Positions 12,401 through 21,769 of a stretch of 64,000 nucleotides of DNA are shown here, in pieces. Below the pieces are notes generated by a model. The model searched no databases. It was not told the origin of the DNA and was given only the letters and a program-made list of their open reading frames with translations. How positions within the stretch are numbered: the stretch's first letter is position 1; each line of letters starts with the position of its first letter. A program made the position numbers and the translations under genes. Origin of the DNA: Gibbula magus (Eukaryota > Mollusca > Gastropoda > Trochida > Trochidae); contig OW388300.1 in assembly GCA_936450465.1 (NCBI GenBank), positions 20,647,232 to 20,711,231 of the forward strand. Direction: 5' to 3'.

Positions 12401-13028
12401 TGGAGAAGCTAGATACAGATGGGTTACTGGCACTTATTGAGCTGAACATGGTAGTGTGATTAGGTGAGTCACAATCAATACAGTTCCATATCATTGATTT
12501 GTTGGCAAGGATGTCATATTCACCGGATGACATGGACATGCAAGAAACGTGGTACCATTTGTCACAACCATCACATGCAAGTGCACGTTGGCCCCATTTT
12601 ACGGCTTTGTTGCATATTTGACATGGGTATTTCGGGGTGTAGGGACCTGGGTTGAGTTCAACTTGACCGCTCAACAATAAGATAATTCTAAGATGATGCT
12701 TAGTTATTTTGATTATACTGTGTGAATGCTTACGTCGATTTATTGTAAGCCAGTGATATATACATGTTAGACTACTGGACGAATGAACAGGGACACATGA
12801 TAGTTGTGCTCTCCTGTTTGACTGGTTATTGTCATCTGAAGAAGAAAAATCATGATCTGTGACCTGGGGTAACGTCTGATTTGTGGGTTCATTCCAGATT
12901 GGTCCTTCCACATGTAAAACTAGGAGTAAAAGTAGGCGTACATACCATACTGGGGCCATGTTGAGTTTCGTGATCGTGAATGTAAACAACAAACCGGAAG
13001 TAACCAGGCTGTGAATAAAACTGGTCAA
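9468..13028 (-). CDS. CR1-like LINE polyprotein: 2A-like motif, PHD finger, endonuclease, reverse transcriptase
   Basis: An intact 1186-codon frame. The N-terminal leader has a hydrophobic segment (residues ~24-40, MAPVWYVRLLLLLVLHV). A 2A-like motif SGQVELNPGP follows at ~120-129, then a PHD-type zinc finger with C136, C139, C152, C155, H160, C163, C183 and C186. Then comes a Ser/Asn-rich linker (~190-245). The apurinic-like endonuclease spans ~253-470: N257, E284 in GTETW, GGDLNLPD at 390-397, LDVFLT at 441-446 and GDHD at 462-465. The reverse transcriptase spans ~690-990: VPVFKKGDK, NYRPVSLTS, QHGFRRRRSC, LLDFSKAFDKVPH, SGVPQGTVIGPLLF and the FADD box at 912-915. The C-terminal thumb region follows. 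All catalytic positions I can check are present and there is no frameshift, so it looks young or possibly still active. A start at Met24 is also possible. The order matches CR1/L2/Rex-like elements; exact clade needs a phylogeny. Confidence 0.95.
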   Translation of the reverse strand: MTSFIHSLVTSGLLFTFTITKLNMAPVWYVRLLLLLVLHVEGPIWNEPTNQTLPQVTDHDFSSSDDNNQSNRRAQLSCVPVHSSSSLTCIYHWLTINRRKHSHSIIKITKHHLRIILLLSGQVELNPGPYTPKYPCQICNKAVKWGQRALACDGCDKWYHVSCMSMSSGEYDILANKSMIWNCIDCDSPNHTTMFSSISASNPSVSSFSNSSANSPSNTSNQSIIGDPIASSSPKTNGNTKQHRNAPTDSIRAIIVNFQSIKNKAPEVQVLVDNTNPDIIIGTETWLHAGVHSSEVIPRNYSTFRNDRATSRQGGGVLIAVKDNLISTPVFSSKTSELLCVKVQTSKNRYLLISSLYRAPNNTSVPTIRESIDEIIKLRSSHPNCQFWIGGDLNLPDINWKTSSITGTQYPKEMNKQFLELVTLCSVEQIVTSPTRGNNILDVFLTSHASLITKCKTIPGVGDHDVILIDSKTTVSRQKPQRRTIYLWSKANLPALHEEAKAFADQFISKTFNSINDMWNYFQEEITKLETRNIPSMLTRNCYTNPWMNTSLRRLIRRRDRAFHKAKSTKSKRDLDRFHSLKTETRRKIRQANNTFVSEIISADNTKNPKRFWSFVKSKKQESPGVAPLKNHDGLLYSDPKSKSEILNNQFTSVFTKEDTSSIPTMKSTKFANMNPITVTVAGVTKLLKGLKQHKATGPDSISARLLKELHIELAPALAYLFQESLDSGSVPAAWKQANIVPVFKKGDKSTAANYRPVSLTSICSKTIEHIIHSSVMQHLDLENILTDAQHGFRRRRSCETQLALTIHDLCKSLNNGKQTDLILLDFSKAFDKVPHQRLLSKLSHNGIQGSLLQWLGDFLTNRKQRVIVDGSESSEGDVISGVPQGTVIGPLLFLIYINDLPSSVKSQVRLFADDCIIYRQISTPMDSKRLQEDLDSLHQWERDWQMAFNPSKCEYMHLSRKKKVTHHTYHLNDTPLKKVKSCKYLGITISNDLSWNDHINLTTSKASKSIGFMRRNLRACPEQVRSRAYNTLVRPIIEYASAVWDPYLQHHIDAVERVQRQAARFATNNYATREPGCVSAMLQRLNWEPLAVRRARARATLMYKIINNLVDVNFGSDIKIVDQRTRGATIGSIRQLPVKLDIYQHSFLPRTIITWNHIPGNIRSSSTVETFQASLTAEDLAGSHH
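12640..12670 (-). other. 2A-like ribosome-skipping motif in the LINE
   Basis: Encodes LLLSGQVELNPGP. The active 2A consensus is D-x-E-x-N-P-G-P; here the D is replaced by Q while ExNPGP is kept. 2A-like sequences at the N-terminal side of LINE proteins are known from sea urchins and other marine invertebrates. Whether the D-to-Q form still skips is unknown. Confidence 0.8.
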
Positions 13029-13284
13029 AGTTCTTTTTGATCGGCGATTTCTGGTAAATGATGACTTGTAATATCTTCTCTGAGGTATTATCCATTAAAT
13101 AGGTGCAGAAATGTTTTGCATTCGGCTTTTGATTAGTAGAAACTCGAAAAAGATTTGGGAGCTCAGTGAAATCGATCCGATGGTCTGGGCATGCGCATCT
13201 ACTATAAAAAGAAAGTAAAGGGATGTAACGGGGTCAATACTCCATGTCCGTTTGAAATTATATTTCAGAATGTTGTCATCATAT

Positions 13285-13425
13285 CAGTCTGGTTCCCGGA
13301 GTCTGTTGCGCTGCGTAACTGGTGACTGGCTTAATCTATATTAAGCCAGTCGCCAGTTAAGCAGCGCAACAGACTCCGGGAAAGCCAGTCGCCAGTTACG
13401 CAGCGCAACTCCGGGAACCAGACTA
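13285..13425. mobile_element. Nested small foldback element with 9-bp target duplication
   Basis: The uninterrupted right arm of the host element shows the pre-insertion sequence. The insert begins AGTCTGGTTCCCGGAGT and ends with its reverse complement ACTCCGGGAACCAGACT. It is flanked by direct repeats TCATCATAT (13276-13284 and 13426-13434). Inside is a hairpin around GACTGGCTTAATCTATATTAAGCCAGTC, and one arm segment (GCCAGTCGCCAGTTA-GCAGCGCAAC) is repeated. A 9-bp duplication fits Mutator-like elements; an 8-bp hAT-type reading is less good. Confidence 0.85.
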
Positions 13426-13463
13426 TCATCATATTATCATTCAATGGTATATACCATGGCATT

Positions 13464-13515
13464 TGGTCTATTTTTGGAAACGAAATGATGTCATTTCGTT
13501 TCCAAAAATAGACCA
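13464..13515. repeat. Perfect 25-bp-arm palindrome
   Basis: TGGTCTATTTTTGGAAACGA and its continuation ATGA are followed by a 2-base spacer (TG) and the exact reverse complement. Weak symmetry (GGCA/TGCC) extends outside. It lies within the left half of the foldback element. Confidence 0.9.
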
Positions 13516-13978
13516 GTGCCAAGGTCATTCAATATGGATGACTACTAGACAAATGATGTTTCGAAACACATTTTAGATTACTTAAAATCCCTGGTATGTC
13601 AATTACAGTGTCCCTCATGTCATAATTCTTGCGCGATCTGATGCACCAAATACTGGGCTTTGTAAATGGGTCACTATTAGCTGACAGGATATTACAAAGT
13701 ATTTTATAATAATTTTTTCAAGCGAAACTTTTATCATTTTGTTGGGCTACCCAAATGGCTCACATGAGCAATGTGCTCATATATTAGGCTTTGAAAAATC
13801 ATATCCTTGTTATTATCCGATCGATGTTTACGTTTGATGGCTTGTTTTAAAGACAAATGTAGTGGCTTTGACGTGGTATATACCATTGAATGATAATATG
13901 ATGATAACATTCTGAAATATAATTTCAAACGGACATGGGGTGTTGACCCCGTTACATCCCTTTACTTGTTTTATAGTA

Positions 13979-14030
13979 TATGGGGCTGGATCGTCGACTT
14001 CATATTCTGTGTAATCACTAGTGTCAAAAT
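13979..14030 (+). repeat. Copy of the LINE/SINE-flanking sequence, opposite orientation
   Basis: TATGGGGCTGGATCGTCGAC and the following TTCATATT match the reverse complement of 9271-9320, with weaker similarity for ~20 more bases. It begins at the right TA of the foldback element. Confidence 0.75.
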
Positions 14031-14640
14031 AACCCTGTCCGGGTCACAGTGTCGGTGTTGTTGAATCTATCAATGAATCTATGTAATTCTAGCTCTAAAG
14101 CTACGTTCCTTCTCGTTTATAAAATTGAGCTCGGCTTGTCTTAATTAACATTGAATTGGTATCTGTGTTAATACACTATTTCGATTTGGTTTATGTTTTT
14201 CGACAATACTTATTGAGTACTCATCATCACAACATTATCATCATCACACCATTGACAACAACACGTACATGCATTTCGTATAAATAGACACAAGCGTAGA
14301 TATTGCATGACGTGCCACAGCACTAATATATATCATGTTTTACCAATTTTGTCATTTATTATCAAATTTTATACAATAAATAGTTACTTTAGTAAAAATT
14401 CTCATAACAAGACCCCATATAAGCTGTATCCAAAGAAAACGGTTATCCGTATTGGAAGAAAATGGTATAAAGCGACAGTGGTGTGGAACTCTTCAGTGTG
14501 AGGTAGATTTGTAGGCCTCATGAGAATTTGGGAGTTCAGACAGCAAGACGGTAGACGATTCCACTATTATACAATATTTAAAACTCTACTTTAAGTGTTT
14601 AGAAATCGCTATATCATTCAAATCACTTGAACTACCCTCG
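14031..14640. other. AT-rich, no recognised gene
   Basis: Short frames only; CATCATCA-type runs near 14223-14250. Confidence 0.4.
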
Positions 14641-14805
14641 AGCGGCAATTGTAATGTGAACACATTAAAATGGCCGCTCGATGGGAAATGAACTCGCATG
14701 GCTTAATCAAACCATGTACATACGTATTAAGTCATTGTTACACTTATTTCCCATTTTGTGAGAGCATTTTATTTCAGTCAGCAGAACGTGCTACACCGCC
14801 TTTAA
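14641..14805 (+). mobile_element. Degenerate relative of the TTAA MITE
   Basis: Contains TGTGAACACATTAAAATGGC, CATGGCTTAATCAAACCATGTACAT in blocks and the terminal AACGTGCTACACCGCCTTTAA. This is the same order as the right half of the TTAA MITE but more diverged, and the left end is not clear. Confidence 0.55.
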
Positions 14806-14876
14806 TCTCCATAGAGTTTTCAAAGAAATACCCAATCTGCTTAAAAATCGCTTTTAAAGAGCATTTTTAGTAAATC

Positions 14877-15223
14877 ATAGCACGTTTTTAGCAAAATTTA
14901 TTTTTTTCAAATTTCCTATTTATAATGATAGTTTGTGCCATATAAATTTACTCAAGATGGTAAAATATCGTACTACACAAACCAGCTAACCGTAGTAGTA
15001 ATAACGGTGTGTGTATAAAGCAAAAATGGCATGGCGGCCATTTTATTGTGAACACATTTTATTATTTCGAATGACGAAAACGATCCCGATTGCTTTACTG
15101 AGCCATGTACACTCATTTTAAACTTGATTTTCCGAAGAGAGAAGGGTGTTTTACAATTGGTGAAAATAATTTTCAAATACATTTCATTTACTTATTTGAG
15201 CGAAAAAACGTGCTACTGTCCCT
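14877..15223 (+). mobile_element. TTAA MITE, copy 2
   Basis: Aligns along nearly its whole length with 3240-3593: TAGCACGTTTTTAGCAAAAT, ATTTATAATGATAGTTTGTG, GCATGGCGGCCATTTTATTG, CATGTACACTCATTTTAAAC and GCGAAAAAACGTGCTACTGT. TTAA follows at 15224-15227. The left terminal repeat is more diverged than the right. Confidence 0.85.
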
Positions 15224-15339
15224 TTAAAGGGCTTAGATAGTGCGTATCATGACTCTATGCCTACAACTTCCCTGGCTTATTTGAGTTCTCATTTCAAGAA
15301 AACTTTTCTTGAGAGAAACTGAAGCGATTATGGCTTTAG

Positions 15340-15603
15340 AATTATTTAAATATAACATAGGTCAACCTCACCTAAGCTTTAACTCTGACATGCAAAACAA
15401 CTATTTATCATGATCACGTCAGAACGCAGAATCTCTGGCCATGACATGGTGTGATGTATCTTATGTTTTAGCAAGAAGTGTCAGTCCATTAGGCAATGTC
15501 AGAGGAGATGACAATTGTTTTGGTTGTTTCTGATACAATTGCCTGCAGCAAGGTGCCAGATCTTTGTTAAAGATCTAAGTGAATGTTTGCTATCTCGAAA
15601 TGA
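15340..15603. repeat. Segmental duplication module S1, copy 1 (left part)
   Basis: Matches 32150-32418. Shared landmarks are CATGGTGTGATGTATCTTATG, TAGCAAGAAGTG, AGAGGAGATGACAATTGTTTT and TGATACAATTGCC. It is interrupted at ~15604 by a truncated LINE and resumes at ~17698. Confidence 0.85.
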
Positions 15604-17697
15604 CAGACAGAGGTTTTATTTCAGTCTCACCTCACATAAAATACAGCAAAAAGTATATACATATAAAATTGGACATCAAAGTGAGCCACCCTATAAGGGT
15701 TATGAGAGACTATGAATAAAATACATAAAGAGAACTAAAATAAATATTGATGTAAACAATGCATATATACAATAACAGATTAAAATTTATCCATATAAAA
15801 TATGTTTTCTTCTTTGTAAGATATAAAAGCAGGTTTTGGCGGTAAATTATACATGGTGTTTAAAAAGTAGAAGTTATTTATCGATGTCAATAAGATCTAG
15901 AAAGTTGGGATAGCTAAAATAGACATTTTCATACAAACTCTCGCGCAAATCATTATTGAAAGGGCAATGTAAAAGTACATGTCTTTCATTCTCAACACTC
16001 TCACTACACTGAAAACACACTCTCTCATTCACATTCTTGTTTGTATATCTGCCGGTTTCCAAATGCAGAGGAGCAGTACCTGATCTGAATTTGGAAAGGG
16101 CAGAGCGGTATGAACGGGGCATACTCGTACTCATATAACTTCCACAACCATACACATCCTTAAAGGTGCATCCATTGTGTTCCATAAAATTTTATTTGGC
16201 TTTCATACGTTCCAACTCACCACATGTGCTGTCTACGATACAAATAAATTCACTCAGCTTGCATATTTATCCCCAATCGCAAAATACATCATAATTACTA
16301 GTTTCCATTTAAAATTGAGTAACATAGTTATGCAGAAACCGAAACTGCACGTCCCATTTACATTCACAATAGTTATGGGACCTATTGAACATTATCAACT
16401 CAAATTTGTCTTTTTGTCTGTTATAAATAAGATTCCAAAATTACGTTTGAGTCATTGACACGCGCCACACGCTGTGCATGGTCCGGTTTTCGATCAGAAA
16501 TCACTACTTTTGCCTTCATATCGTCAATATGCTAAGTCCACTATCATCAAAATGGTAGTTTTCGGTAACAGTCGGTACTTCTCGATAAAGTAATACCATT
16601 TATAACGTTTGCAATATGTGACCCCCAAAAACACAATGGATGTACCTTTAAACATTCGATACGTTCTTAGTTTATTACCTCCTGTTCTATCGCTTGGCTG
16701 ACGTAATGATTCATTCCATCCACAATAATACTTCTGCATACAGATATCTCGCACACGCTCACAGACACGTTAAACACTCACATCAGCTTCCACATTCGGG
16801 TTCCATTCTTTCATCTTAGCTCTCACTCGAAAATTCGAATTTTTCACTCGTCCGTATATCTCTCCAACCACATAACACACACTTATTAAGTCTTAAAGGC
16901 ATCTTAATAAACGACAATATTGTCTAAAAAAACCACATCCATTGTCTAACAATTGGAGGATTCCATCCCATGTCTCCATTTATAGCAACATTTGGAGCAT
17001 ATTTACCCAACCCCAAGGACAATCTCAAAGCACGATGGTGTACAGCATTTACAACGGAAACCTCCCGATGACCCCAGCTATATGCCCCATAGCTTACAAC
17101 TGACCACACCATCGTATCATATAATTTTGCATAAGAGGTGGATTGCATTCGCCCAAGTGCCTTATACTACAAATAAGAAGGCCTAAAGCTCTACTAGCAG
17201 ACTTAGCTGCTGCCTTAGCCATTACGTTGTAATCAAGGTGTTCTGTGAGCAATAGGCCTAGATACTTATAACTATCAACAACTTCTAAAATAGAATTACC
17301 AACAATAAAAACAGCCCTTGTTGTTTGTGCTCTTACTGTTCTATTTGATATATCATTATTAATACATATACCATTTTCCACACACCAATTGTTCAAAATG
17401 TACACAAATTTATTTTAATCCTCTGATGATTCTGCAAGTACAATAAGATCATCAGTATAAGCTAAGGATTCGATAGTAGTACCATCAATACAAATACCGA
17501 TACCACTCTCCTCTAATGCGTTAAGCAACCCATTTTTATATAAAAAAAATTAAACAGTAATGGAGAGAGTAAGCAGCCTTGCTTCAAACCTTTGTTAACA
17601 TTAAACCAAGATGTTAACATACCATTAATCCGTACACTACATCTTACATTATCATACAGTGATTGGAGAGCTAAAAACTTTTCCCCTTTCACACCAA
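15604..17697 (-). pseudogene. 5'-truncated non-LTR retrotransposon (reverse transcriptase fragment)
   Basis: The minus-strand reading order is RT palm with GLKQGCLLSPLLFN (~17560-17600) and the catalytic AYTDDLIVLAESSED (~17418-17460). Then comes the thumb region with ILEVVDSYKYLGLLLTEHLD and, via a frame change, YDTMVWSVVSYGAYSWGHRE. A C-terminal Cys/His cluster follows, CFQCSESVENERHVLLHCPF (~15960-16040). Frameshifts and stops break it into at least three frames, and the endonuclease is absent. The paralogous site at ~32418 lacks it, showing it is an insertion; near-repeats CTCGAAATGA (15594-15603) and TTTCAAATGA (17698-17707) look like a decayed target duplication. The family differs from the intact CR1-like LINE. 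Confidence 0.85.
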
Positions 17698-19552
17698 TTT
17701 CAAATGAAGTGAATTGAATTATTTTCTGAAACGAATATTGATTAAATACATTTGCACATTACCGTGATAAACTTTAATTGGTTTTGTCTGCAATGTGTGA
17801 AGTTATTTGTTATTTGTTACTTATTTTAAAGTACTATTTAAGTACTTATTACTAGGAAAATAATTGTTGTTACCACTAAGGAGAACTGCATCCACAAATT
17901 AAGGATTATGTTTATGTTTGTATATATGTACATTACTGTAGTTTGTTATTTGCCTGCATCACAGAATTATAAAATAAATGTTTTATTTTCGATTATAACT
18001 GGTCACATTTTTTTTATTTCGACATGATAAAGCAGAGATATGGGGGTTATGACGTTCTTCACTAATAGGATGTGTAATGATTCATTGTTAATGTAATCTA
18101 AAGAGTAACAAACAGTCAGATTATCAATATTCTCGAAGCCTTCGAAAAGTATGAATAACTGCAACTTAACAAGATAGTAGACATTTCCAATGATAAAATT
18201 AGGACCTTTTGGTTAAAATATACAGTTTGTTATACAACTGCTTGCAAAGTTAACAGTTATATCTTTTAATCAATTCCTAAATTATTTTGATATCCATGAA
18301 AACGAACACTTTCCTGTGGTATGAATAAAGTTAATGACATTGTTATTAATTAAGTATATCAATATTAACTGAGGTACAGGTCCTTCCTATTGTGGAAATG
18401 ATTTTTATCATTTTATTTCAGTGTTACAAATAAAATCAATAAAGTATATAAATAATAACCGAGTTACAGGTCCTTCCTATTGTGCAAATACAGCGGACCT
18501 GGGAACAGTAAAACAGGGAAATACTGGGAGATAAGGGAGGTAATCTAGCACCAAGGTGAACATAACTCTGTCAAAGAATTTCGACCCGTTACTGACCACG
18601 AACTGTTTTGCCAATTGTGTTTATAAGAATTGCTGTCATGTTTTTTTTTTATCATTCTTAAATAAGAACAGGTAATTATTTGATCGAATAACCTCAAAAT
18701 TATAAATTATTTTGTTTCAAATCCTCTTGACAGTGGTTTATTATCTGCCCATCGAACACTTAAATGTTACACTTCTTTGAATCATGCATAATTAAAACTA
18801 CTATTTGATAGACATTTAGGATGGGTAAAATTTTACTTTAATTTTAGCAGGGGAGGTAAGGTTAACTTTGGTAAAACTTTATCACTTTTTACCCTACAAT
18901 CTAACATATGTTCAGATTTTTCTGATGTGATCAATAAAGCTTATTTCGTCTCTTTAATTAACGCAAATGAAGATAAACCCTGCAGACGAACATCTGGTGT
19001 TAAGAATAGCAACACTTGATTCTTTATCATTTTCTTCCATATTCATGTTAATGAGGATCACCGGCGCAAATAACTTCTGGTTGACATTTAACAAAATTCA
19101 TCTTCAGAAACGTGTGAATAATGTTCGCGTTAAATGCCTTCCAAAGTTACATATATTTATCACCTGAATGGCTTCTATCTTTCAGACGGACGGTTTTCAC
19201 ACCTCTGTAAACAGGCTTCGTGTACAACTGTAAACAGAAAAGAACCCATATAAGTTCTTAATTACTCCTGGGATCATGTTGGCATTACATACAGTTCACT
19301 TGTCACCTTGTACTGGTGACATACTCTTATGTTCGTCTGTTGCAGTGTGTGTCCAATTTTATTTTCCGTTACCTTCAATTGGCATTTGATTCCACAGACT
19401 TCCTTCAGCCTGACTTTATTCACACTGCTGTTAGCACTATTCCGTAACTACTGGAAGCAGATTGGGCACCTTTCAACATCAACCATATAACAGATCTAGT
19501 TATGTCGGAGAAGAAAATACCTCATCTTTATCATCCAAAACTGGCTCCCACA

Positions 19553-19588
19553 GTAGATATCGCTTGTGTGAGATCAAGCGATATCTAC
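19553..19588. repeat. Perfect 14-bp-arm hairpin
   Basis: GTAGATATCGCTTG, 8-base loop, CAAGCGATATCTAC. Not followed by a T run; function unknown. Confidence 0.85.
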
Positions 19589-19659
19589 ATTGTAGATAAT
19601 GCTCCAATCAAATCGTCATAATCCTATTACATCATCAGTTGATGACATCACAAAGCTTT

Positions 19660-19770
19660 GGCATCACTAAGAACACTGCTGATAATGCTATGACGTCACA
19701 ATGGTGATGACGTTACAATGCTATGATGTCGTAATGGTTATGACGTCACAATGCTATGACCTCACTGTGA
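19660..19770. repeat. Short tandem/dispersed TATGACGTCACAATG repeats
   Basis: Variants of GCTATGACGTCACAATGG recur about four times, including two perfect TGACGTCA (CRE-type) palindromes. The repetition, rather than any single site, is what is seen. Confidence 0.65.
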
Positions 19771-20295
19771 GCACTGCTAAGAAGCAAAATTCAGTTTTGT
19801 GTGTTCAGATATGTCATTATTCGGCTAATTATTGTTGAAGAAAGATTTTGAATGATAAATAAAATCTCACCCTCGTGTCTTCTGATATCAAATATATCAA
19901 CACTCGTTGATTGAAGTAAAAATACCCTCGGCAAGCCTCGGATATTTGTAACTTTAATCAACTCATCAACGGTCACTTAATTAACCTACTGGTCACCTTC
20001 AGGAGGTCATATATAATCCGTTGTTTAGTGATGACATTCCAGATAACTACTTTTCCAAATCAGTGTAATACGATTCGATGGATACTGACTGGTTAGCAAG
20101 TAGGTCATTTGCTTGAAGCTCACCATATCTAGTGATGCTTTATTGAAATTCAGCGCAGTGTCAACCGTTGATGTTTCTTACAAAAGTAACTAGCAGATAC
20201 TACTGCAAGACATAAAATCAATGTTATTGTTGGCTTCAACTGCAGTAACACTTTCACGACATGATAAAGAAGAAATACTCTCAGAATATATATAC

Positions 20296-20337
20296 TTTAA
20301 AAGACCGATATACTGGTCGAAACGAGCTCATCGTTTT
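20296..20337. repeat. Left copy of an inverted repeat flanking a LINE fragment
   Basis: AAAAGACCGATATACTGGTC and the following GAAACGAGCTCATC. The reverse complement occurs at 21723-21762. The core GACCGATATACTGGTC is itself nearly palindromic. Confidence 0.8.
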
Positions 20338-20367
20338 GTATTAAAGAAGATCAATCAATCTTTTATT

Positions 20368-21600
20368 TCAGTAGAAAGGCCTACGGAAAGAATTTCGAAC
20401 AATCAAGGCATTGTTCACATTATTTGAAATAGCTATCAAATGTGTTACGTTATAATCTTGAAGTTTATGTATCATTATGTCTTCATTCATGTACATTGGT
20501 ATATTTTCAAAATATTTATCAACGTAAATCATTATAAACTGGACATTTGTAAAGAAAGTGAAATTCATCCTCCACGATGTTGGATTTACATATCTTACAG
20601 AAGCGACATTCACGTGGAAAACCATCTCGTCTACCAATATTTTTATAGATTTGTAGCTCACCAATTCTTAATAAAGTAATTCTACGTCTTGCTTCTTTAG
20701 ATTTAATGGTTACCAGATACTTTCTAAACCGAACACAGATTTTATTCTAGAATATAAATGCAGTGTTGAATATTAACTTATTTCAGCCATTAAAGTTTGA
20801 ACATGACAGTTCTTAATCCAAGTTTCGAAATTGAAAAGAAAAGCCTCCTTGAAACCTACCCCTTGATTTTCCCACACAAAACCGAAACCATAAGTAAATA
20901 AAATAATTCTTACATGCTGCACCCACGTTTTACGTCCAACTTTATCTAAAATACACAACATTAGATAAGCCTGTTTTGGATACCTATCATCTGACATTTC
21001 AAGCAATCTAATCCAGAATTTAATTACTCTCAGCAAAGAATCAACATAAATATAATGTCAGCCACATTCAGCTAAAACAGCAACATTAGTACTCTTATAA
21101 CTCACACCAAATACAAACTTGCAAAACCTTACTTGAAACTGTTCAACAACTGACCACTTTTGATAACCCAATTTCCGACGCCTATACTATAATCGGTTTT
21201 ATCTGAACATCAAAAATGTTAAAGAGAACCAGGGGAGAGATGTTTTTAAGCTTATAACTTAGAAGTTTAACTGAAAATAAAGCATTAGAGGCTTTGTTTA
21301 CAATATTCTGAACACTGACCAAGATAAATTACTTTAAAACAATAACCCTAAATCGTTGTAATAGGATGAACTTTTCAATATTCTATCCTCAAAATACCAA
21401 ACTTCACTTTTCCTTAGTTTACCACCATTTCTAAAAATTACTACCTCTGTTTTGTCAAAATTAACAGTTAATCCCCATCTATGAGAGAATTCTACCAATA
21501 AATGTATCTTCCTTTGCAACCCAATAACACTGTCTGATAATAAACACCAGTCATCTGCATACGGCAAAAGATACAAAAAAAAGATTGATCCAGTCAAAAC
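20368..21600 (-). pseudogene. 5'-truncated, broken LINE reverse transcriptase fragment
   Basis: On the minus strand, 21334-21597 encodes the catalytic YADDWCLLSDS box and LTVNFDKTEVVIFRNGGKL of a non-LTR reverse transcriptase. 20773-21036 encodes the C-terminal region with VIKFWIRLLEMSDDRYPKQA. 20368-20664 encodes the final part with GYVNP/FTFF-type remnants of the C-terminal zinc knuckle. These lie in the order expected of a single element, separated by stops and frameshifts. No endonuclease is seen. It is related to but not the same copy as the fragment at 15604-17697. Confidence 0.8.
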
Positions 21601-21722
21601 ACCTGATGTTTACTCTTTTCTTTATAAAACCTTATTTCACGGGAGAAGCAACTCATCTTATATATATATAAATAGAATACTTCAGACAACACTTGCTGTA
21701 GATATCATTTTAATGATGACTG

Positions 21723-21762
21723 GATGAGCTCTTTTCGACCAGTATATCGGTCTTTTCAAGTA
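21723..21762. repeat. Right copy of the inverted repeat flanking the LINE fragment
   Basis: GATGAGCTCTTTTCGACCAG and the following TATATCGGTCTTTT, the reverse complement of 20296-20337 with one clear mismatch. Confidence 0.8.
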
Positions 21763-21769
21763 TGTTTAG

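Larger units (their letters stand above)
13202..13976. mobile_element. Foldback/MITE DNA element with long terminal inverted repeats
   Basis: The left end CTATAAAAAGAAAGTAAAGG is mirrored by CCTTTACTTGTTTTATAG at the right end. The inverted repeat continues through GGATGTAACGGGGTCAA, CATGTCCGTTTGAAATTATA, TTTCAGAATGTT and ATTCAATGGTATATACCA, about 110 bases per arm when the nested insert is excluded. TA flanks both ends (13200-13201 and 13977-13978), as for Tc1/mariner-type MITEs. There is no transposase frame. The left arm carries the insertion at 13285-13425 and the palindrome at 13464-13515. Confidence 0.85.
17698..20215. repeat. Segmental duplication module S1, copy 1 (right part)
   Basis: Collinear with 32418-34030. 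Landmarks are TCTGAAACGAAT-TTGATT, GGAAAATAATTGTTGTTA, AATAAATGTTTTATT, AATACAGCGGACCT-GGAACAG, GATGACATTCCAGATAACTA and GCAGATACTACTGCAAGACATAA. No gene is recognised inside. Short direct duplications occur at ~18351-18408 and ~18442-18490 around ACAGGTCCTTCCTATTGTG. Confidence 0.8.

Noticed and set aside
9601..12655. Plus-strand frames inside the LINE (e.g. 10924-11295)
   Set aside because: Shadows of the 1186-codon minus-strand frame, with no motifs of their own.
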